Shown here in pieces: positions 58,467-64,000 of a stretch of DNA of 64,000 bases. Positions within the stretch are counted from its first letter, which is position 1. Each line of letters begins with the position of its first letter. The position numbers were made by a program, and so were the translations under genes. Location: NCBI GenBank assembly GCA_963969495.1, contig OZ018323.1, positions 79,308,919 to 79,372,918 of the forward strand, read 5' to 3'. This stretch comes from Ceratothoa steindachneri (taxonomy: Eukaryota; Arthropoda; Malacostraca; Isopoda; Cymothoidae). The notes beneath the pieces are model-generated. The model searched no databases, had not been told where the DNA came from, and saw nothing but the letters and a program-made list of their open reading frames with translations.

Positions 58467-59098
58467 GCTTCGACATATCGAGAGATGTGGTTCAATGCCT
58501 GATGCAGTTGACGCTCCAGATTTAGCATCTGGGCGGCAACAAAAGAGATCGAAAGGTCATCTACGGAGAGCGTAGAAAGAATATCTGCCAGCAGTACCGA
58601 GAGCAAAGAGTGTGGTACTTAGGACACTTCCGTACGGGTCGCTCTATTCCTGCCGTATTTGGCGAAGAGACACCTCGTTCTCCCACACACACACTCCTCC
58701 GCCCGCCCGCGGAATAAAAGATCTCGCAAAGACTCAGATATGAAGATTGAAAAGTGCTCCTCGCTCTCATAGTGTGAAGGGGTCAGATTACCGGAGAATA
58801 ACTCAACGGCCTCATCAACCGATCTAAACTACTCGACTGGGACAGAGAAATCGGCCATTTCATAAAACGCACAACCGAAGTGCTTTCCCACGCGATAGTG
58901 GTGCAGAAAATGATATTTGAATGGGAAAATGGTCACTACCATTCAGCGACCACTTCTCAAACAAAATCAGGCTGTGCATTCAAAGGGCATAAGGAGAGAT
59001 GAAGATAATAATATGAAGAGGTTCTCGGACAGTGATGAGTAAACTCATCAACATTAATTAAGCACACTTCTCTCTAACTCTTCGATCATGTAGTTCCC

Positions 59099-59446
59099 TT
59101 AGAGTGGGTGCCTACCGTTCAAGTTCACAATGAGGAGAAAGGGCTTCGGCAACAGTGCCACGAAGAGGCGGAAGTTCCCTGCGTCGAAGTTTGCTGACGA
59201 TGGAAGGCACGCACAAATAAAACTATGCTTCATATCCAGATGGTATTGAATTGCCATTGCCTGGAAGGAGGTAGTAAAAGCGTGTAGTAGAACGCATACA
59301 TGTTGGGGGTAAATCGCTATCCCGCCGATCGCCCCCATTCCGTGTTGATTGGGTGGCAAAACCCTTTTACCCCGCGAGTGTGGATAGCTAATAGTGAACG
59401 GAAGGAGACTACCCTTCGCACACCTCCCAGTTAGCTCCAAGTCCAC
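59099..59446 (-). pseudogene. I-like endonuclease, copy 2
   Basis: The frame reads AIQYHLDMKHSFICACLPSS, then ANFDAGNFRLFVALLPKPFL and LIVNLNGRHPL. This aligns with AVQLHLDRRYTLISAYIPLS and LLLGDLNGQ of copy 1. The GDLN block has become VNLN, losing the Asp. Confidence 0.75.
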
Positions 59447-60700
59447 GGCAATTACAATGAAGTAATATACCCTCCAGGCCTAGATCGGAGGAGATGGGGC
59501 CCATCTTTCAACTGAAGACCCACAAAGGAGTGGTTTTAGTTTTACTGGAGGCTCAACTACGGGAGCTGTTGGCCCTTGAAGTTGCAGTTGCCTTTGACGG
59601 CATACTGGAGGAGGTTGGTATTTCCTTACAAGTCTTAGATTAGCTCCACCTCAATACTTATGGGAGCATGGGCAGTTTCTGAGTCTGGTGTTCTTTGTTG
59701 CGCGTCTCCGAATCATCCCGACCACCTTTGGACGGTGGCGTGGGAGCCGAGGATCACTTGGTGTTATTCTCCTATCTGGAGACACCTTTAGAAACCTACG
59801 AAAGGGGTCACGTAGAAGGGGTATGGGTATTGAGTCCTTAGATCTACCAGCTTTAGCACGGGAGCGTCCGATGAGTGGGAGGGGAAGGGTTAGCGCCCGT
59901 AGAAGGGTTCCGTATGGCGCCAGAAGCTGTCATTCCTGTAAGTAGGGATGGAACAAGAACAGAGGGTGATTTCTTAACTTGAGAGACGTAGGAACTTCTA
60001 GGTCACAGATGGTGCAACAATACCCATTGCTAGTTCTAGTTCTCCAAAAGAGATTCAGTCTGTAGCCTAAACGGCTAGGAACTTTTCTCGAATACATAGG
60101 AGCTATATTGCTTCGAGGAAGTAGTCTGTGGCTCGCCGAAATTCACACACTCGCCATTGCATAATTGCATAATACGGATTTATCATGATATGTCTTTGAG
60201 CAGTTTGGGCAGATTTGAGGTTGACCCTACTTTGCATGTATGCCGGTATGATTAGTATACTAAAGCAGTGGCAATAGTAACATCTTTGGTGCAGTAACAG
60301 TAATACCATGACGCGGTAGCGATACGAACCGGCACGTACCGACTCATTGAGCCTGTCGTAACCGAACGTGACGAAGAAGGTAAGAGTGAGCCTCGAAGTC
60401 CCCCCTTCCTACTTGCTTTCTCATCACACGTTTGAATTTGACCTCTCTTTGGTGGCCAGCCCGTCTATGTTGTCTTCTAAGGAGTATTCCACGAGGCCTC
60501 TCGCAGAAACCATTCATTTCACCAAAATTTATGGATAATTACAGTGTCACTTGCACATGCGAACCATTGAGTGTCCGAACAGCACTAATAATGGCCGCTG
60601 GGCAGGGTCCGCCTCATTCGCCAGATTGGTCTTTTCTGAGAAATGGGTCACCTAAGGCTCTATACCAATCAACCTAGCTAAAGCCACTCTCTGATAGAAA

Positions 60701-60934
60701 ATTAGAACTTTGGCCAAGATGGTGCGTTTGAAGCAAGCGAGCTGTAAACGCCGGGGCTTTTATCACCTTACTACTAACATTTTTTTTCTGGACCTCCAAG
60801 CCTGAGGGCACCTGTGATACTCAAGGCTTAGTCACCTGCTGAAATGTTAGATTGGCGGATCAGAGGCAGGTCCAAACGAAAGGGCCAATGAGACGAGTTA
60901 CACTGGTAAAAAGAGGGGATAATTGTAGTGTAAA
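60701..60934. other. Spacer
   Basis: Possibly the 5' end of the decayed I-like copy; no motif recognised. Confidence 0.4.
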
Positions 60935-61333
60935 CAGTGCCGGTTTAACTTAATAGCACATGTATCACGTGCTACGGGTCCCGGGCTTCAGGGGTCCCCG
61001 CGGAGATGTAAAAAATTAGTAATAATTAATAATCATTGTATATGATATATTGATAGCAGCATATAATTCATCCAGCCATCTGAATCATTCAGAATTGGAG
61101 CTTTTCTGGTTATTGTGGACAGTTTGGTTGCTGATCTCTCAAAAAGGCAGAGGGCATTTTTGAAGTTGAAAGGTATGTTTGGGCTTCCTTGAAAGCTGCC
61201 AAAGCTTACTCCAGATGAAGTCAAGGCTGGTGCAGCAAAACTGATTTACGCTTACCTTGAAGACTTGGAAAAGGAGTTCGAAGAGAAATTGATCCAGTTT
61301 AGGGAATGTCGTATATTTGAACGTCGATGCTAG
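60935..61333 (+). pseudogene. hAT (ZMYM1-like) remnant
   Basis: CAGTGCCGGTTTAAC at 60935 looks like a hAT terminus. At 61112-61331 one frame reads IVDSLVADLSKRQRAFLKLK, a stop, KLPKLTPDEVKAGAAKLIYA and DLEKEFEEKLIQFREC. This matches the segment of ZMYM1/TTF-type hAT proteins between the catalytic core and the dimerisation region. The rest of the transposase is absent and no right terminus was found. Confidence 0.65.
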
Positions 61334-63043
61334 CCGAGGATTGACTCTGCGGTGACGCGGGAAGGGAGCACGCCAGAAATAGGGGAGGGGGGATATAGAT
61401 CCCAGTACGCGGGTTAATTAATCAAAATTGAGTGCGGTTGGCCTAAATAATCAATTCTCAGAGGTCTGGGTCTAGAGAAACTGATTGTAGAAAAATAACT
61501 TTACTGTCTACAAAGAAAATATTATTAGCAAAAGTAAATAAATGACAATCAATAAATTGAGACCCAGGGTACCAAACGGGGGAGGGATACAAATGACTCG
61601 ACGGGGGCGAGAGTGCGAGAGAGGATGTGCGGTGATTGACTCCAGGGAAAGGAGAAAAGAGCAAATGAGGTGGAGACTCACGTAAAGCCTAATTGACCGG
61701 AGGCTTTGGAGGCGACAAGGAAGCGGGGCGCTGCAAAGTTCTACTTGCAAAATTCCTTCTTCTTTAACCTCACTGAGAAATGAACGAAGAAGTATTCCAG
61801 ACGAAAACGAAGTCGATATCCGAGTGGTAGATGCCTGACGGGGCTATCGTCTGTCGGGCGGGAACTCTGGCTTTAGGTACGAGTGAGGCCGGGTAGAGAG
61901 GTGACGCGTCGCGTTCGCAGCTTGAAGCCATTGGAAGGCGGAGCAGGGTGTACGGGACTGCACGTGGCTGCTAACCAAGACGGGGCTGTATGGTACTAAT
62001 TTCTCAAACCTTTTCCCTAAGTATTTATACTGCCTCGGCGGAAGAGGGTCGCCAGATGCCCCCAAAAGTGAGACGGGCATATCATTAGAATTGAAGCGCC
62101 ATTGGGGAGGGGATATTCTCGGTAAGCATCACAGGCTCGCGCGAAAGTCCTCGACACTGTAGATCTGGCGCCGATCAGGCGATGCGACGGGGGAGAGGGG
62201 AAACCTAACACGGATTACACGGCCGTGCGACATTCTTGAGGCGGCTCCTTGGGTTCGACTGTCCCGACCATTTTTGATAAGAGCACCGGGGTCATCCAAC
62301 CGCGTGAAATTCTCGCTGTCCCTTGGGGCTGTCTGGGCGTGCAGGGGGGGGGGGGTAACCTTCTCTCTCTGACATCTCCTTCACTCCCAAGATTGAGCTT
62401 CCGAAGGAAGTGCCATCACACTAATATAGGGTAATTACACGACTAAATTTCCAATAGGGACACAAATACAAAAGGGATGGCACCGGGTACTCTGCACAAA
62501 AAGAAGTCAAATAAAGGGGAGTCAAAAAATGCTTGGTGTCGTAGAATGGACTCCCGACGATATACCATATATCACTATTCGTTGAGGGAACTTCTTTAAT
62601 TATCTTTAGAGTGCGTTAATGTCTGGCGGGCCGATATTATGTATCTTCGATATGCTTAAGAAGTGGAACTGAGCTCAAGGATAATAATATTGCTATCATT
62701 AATAAAATAGTTTTATTAATAATAACTATCAACAAACACAAGACGGAAAATATTGACATAAACAGAGAATGGAAAGGGTCGTGGGGGCTCGGGCTAATCC
62801 GAGGATTAAAGGATTTAAAAAGGTAAAACAAATATAGAGTTAAAGAGATGGGATGGTTCGCTAAACCATTTAAAGAACAGGATAGAATTGACAAAAGGGT
62901 TAAGTACTCAAAGGTGACGTTTGGCTTACGTAACTTTATACGAGTGGTGCAGTGGAAGGCGACGTGAAGGAATTTTCGGTCCGCTGGCGAGTTCCAGCCG
63001 AAGGGGGGGGAATAAGATGATCCTGACGTGGCGTCTAGGGAAT
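61334..63043. other. Non-coding stretch
   Basis: No gene or element recognised. A run of G at 62346-62356 and a GC-richer part at 61800-62420 are the only texture; the open frames lack family motifs. Confidence 0.45.
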
Positions 63044-63438
63044 GAGAACCATTTCTCGACGAACGGCTTGAAGAACAATGGCTGTTCTACGTTGTTCTCT
63101 TCTGAACAATAGGGGGGGTGAGAACCGTTTCTTGTCTACGGGCTCAAGAACAATGGCTGTTCTAATGTTGTTCTCCTCTGAACAACGGGAGAAGGGTGAG
63201 AACCGTTTCTTGGCGAAGGACTCAAAAGAACAATGGCTGTTCTAACGTTGTTCTCTTCCTGAACAACGAGGGAAGGGGCGAGAACCGTCTCTTGTTTACG
63301 GGCTCAAGAACAATGGCTGTTCTAATGTTGTTCTCCTCTGAACAACAAGGGGGAAGGGTGAGAACCGTTTCTTGGCGAAGGGCTCAAAAGAACAATGGCT
63401 GTTCTACGTTGTTCTCTTCCTGAACAACGAGAGGGAAG
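63044..63438. repeat. Five-unit tandem array with two dyads per unit
   Basis: Units begin GAGAACC at 63044, 63120, 63198, 63280 and 63360, with lengths 76, 78, 82, 80 and ~79 bp. Each has AGAACAATGGCTGTTCT, a 6+6 dyad with 5-bp spacer. In four of the units GTTGTTC...GAACAAC forms a second dyad; the first unit ends GAACAAT. Units 2 and 4 share TTGT(C/T)TACGGGCTCAAG and CTCCTCTG. Units 3 and 5 share TTGGCGAAGG(A/G)CTCAAA and CTCTTCCTG, so the array is built of alternating A and B types. Confidence 0.9.
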
Positions 63439-64000
63439 CCTTTTGGACTCGGCGTCGCAAAGGCTCGAACTTTGGCACTCAAGGGATTTTGTCCTCCTTC
63501 TGGACAAGTGATGGTGAATCTCGAGGTCGAGGTCCCTTGGTGCACAAAGTGAGAGAGGGTCGTGGTGATGTTTCGCGACGAAAATCTGGATCTCCAATCT
63601 GATCTTAGTGGTAAAGTTCCCATCTAAATAGTCGAGACACTCCCTTGGCGTGGGGGACAATGGAGTGGGAGCTTCGAGGGAATGAACAGCCGAGCCTGGG
63701 AACAATGCCTTATCTGCCCATAAGCCTAACTCAATCTGGCGAGGTCGGCGTATAGGGGCGAACGGAGGGGACGATAACCTCCTTGTTTAAACATTGACAT
63801 CCGGTGGCTGTGATAAGGCGCCAAGCTTCAACGCGAAGATGCACGTGGAAGCATCGTGGTTTTAAAATAATATGTGATAGGAGTTGAAACTAACACTGCT
63901 CAACCCGTTCTATCACACCTGGTATTCCTAATACAGAACAACATCAAGTAAAAAATAATAATAATAGTAATAATACAATAAGACAGACAGGAATAGTTAT
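63439..64000. other. Non-coding end of window
   Basis: No gene recognised. The 127-codon minus frame at 63322-63705 overlaps the tandem array and shows no motif. Confidence 0.45.

Larger units (their letters stand above)
56700..60700 (-). mobile_element. I-like LINE, copy 2, strongly decayed
   Basis: The minus strand parallels copy 1: ORF1 around the zinc knuckles (60690-60100), the ORF1-ORF2 interval, endonuclease (59446-59099) with SDHFPIQISFS near 58935, RT from just before motif C (58770-57900) and RNase H (57648-57385). The end block near 57200 corresponds to copy 1 ~55400. The RT fingers and motif A are missing between about 58800 and 58770. Long stretches still align at the nucleotide level (for example CGTGTGATGAGAAA near 60430). 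MITE B is inserted at 57976-58466. Confidence 0.75.

Noticed and set aside
59688..59945. 85-codon plus-strand open frame
   Set aside because: It is antisense to the ORF1-ORF2 interval of the decayed minus-strand I-like copy.
63072..63088. Glucocorticoid-type response element
   Set aside because: The half sites AGAACA and TGTTCT match, but the spacer is 5 bp rather than 3.
63044..63438. CRISPR-like repeat array
   Set aside because: Units are contiguous and diverged, without unique spacers, in an animal-like context.
63322..63705. 127-codon minus-strand open frame
   Set aside because: It overlaps the tandem array, so its C-terminal half is translated repeat; no family resemblance.

Overview
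The window looks like repeat-dense nuclear DNA from an animal, most likely an arthropod. This is inferred from the mix of non-LTR retrotransposons (Jockey-like, I-like with RNase H, CR1/L2-like), hAT and mariner/Tc1 transposons, a Penelope-like fragment, spliced transposon genes, tRNA-derived SINEs and long (TA)n tracts. I found no host housekeeping gene, no rRNA, and no prokaryotic operon. Almost every protein-like signal belongs to a mobile element, and nearly all are broken by stops and frameshifts. The clear exception is a spliced 559-residue gene inside a DNA transposon at 26783-29557. Species cannot be given from sequence alone. Layout, left to right. 1-6000: a GC-rich retroelement with a YLDD reverse transcriptase, interrupted by a 567-bp hAT insertion (701-1267, perfect 8-bp target duplication) and a 2.2-kb foldback element (3552-5728). 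6000-9340: a minus-strand CR1-superfamily LINE whose ORF1 has an SGNH-esterase-like part and whose RT is split by a 227-bp tRNA-derived SINE. 10260-15120: a Tc1 remnant and fragments of three LINEs. 16040-17345: a decayed relative of the 26783 transposon gene. 17919-18978: a mariner. 19909-23240: a non-autonomous hAT element nested in minus-strand LINE debris. 23427-23866: microsatellites bracketing a small MITE. 24455-30330: a plus-strand LINE split by a pile of nested insertions. 30700-31225: a LINE 3' end. 31230-39240: mostly non-coding, with a Penelope-like fragment and (TA)n. 39250-46490: two head-to-tail Jockey-like elements with a 53-bp inverted repeat at their junction. 47435-48905: Ty3/gypsy gag-protease debris. 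49480-55974: a near full-length I-like LINE. 56700-60700: a decayed minus-strand copy of the same I-like family, split by a MITE (57976-58466). 60935-61333: a ZMYM1-like hAT remnant. 63044-63438: a five-unit tandem array rich in dyads. The most informative object is the transposon at 26783-29557. A related MITE at 57976-58466 is an unoccupied version of its insertion site. Comparing the two fixes the ends of the element to the base, shows ~120-bp terminal inverted repeats and a TTA target duplication, and ties them to a spliced gene of a family I know only as uncharacterised. Its spacing of Asp, Asp and Glu in conserved blocks is what an RNase H-fold (DDE) transposase would show. The second object of interest is the YLDD retroelement near 1276-3500, whose RT motifs and basic Gag-like tail do not fit the common Ty3/gypsy or DIRS pattern cleanly.
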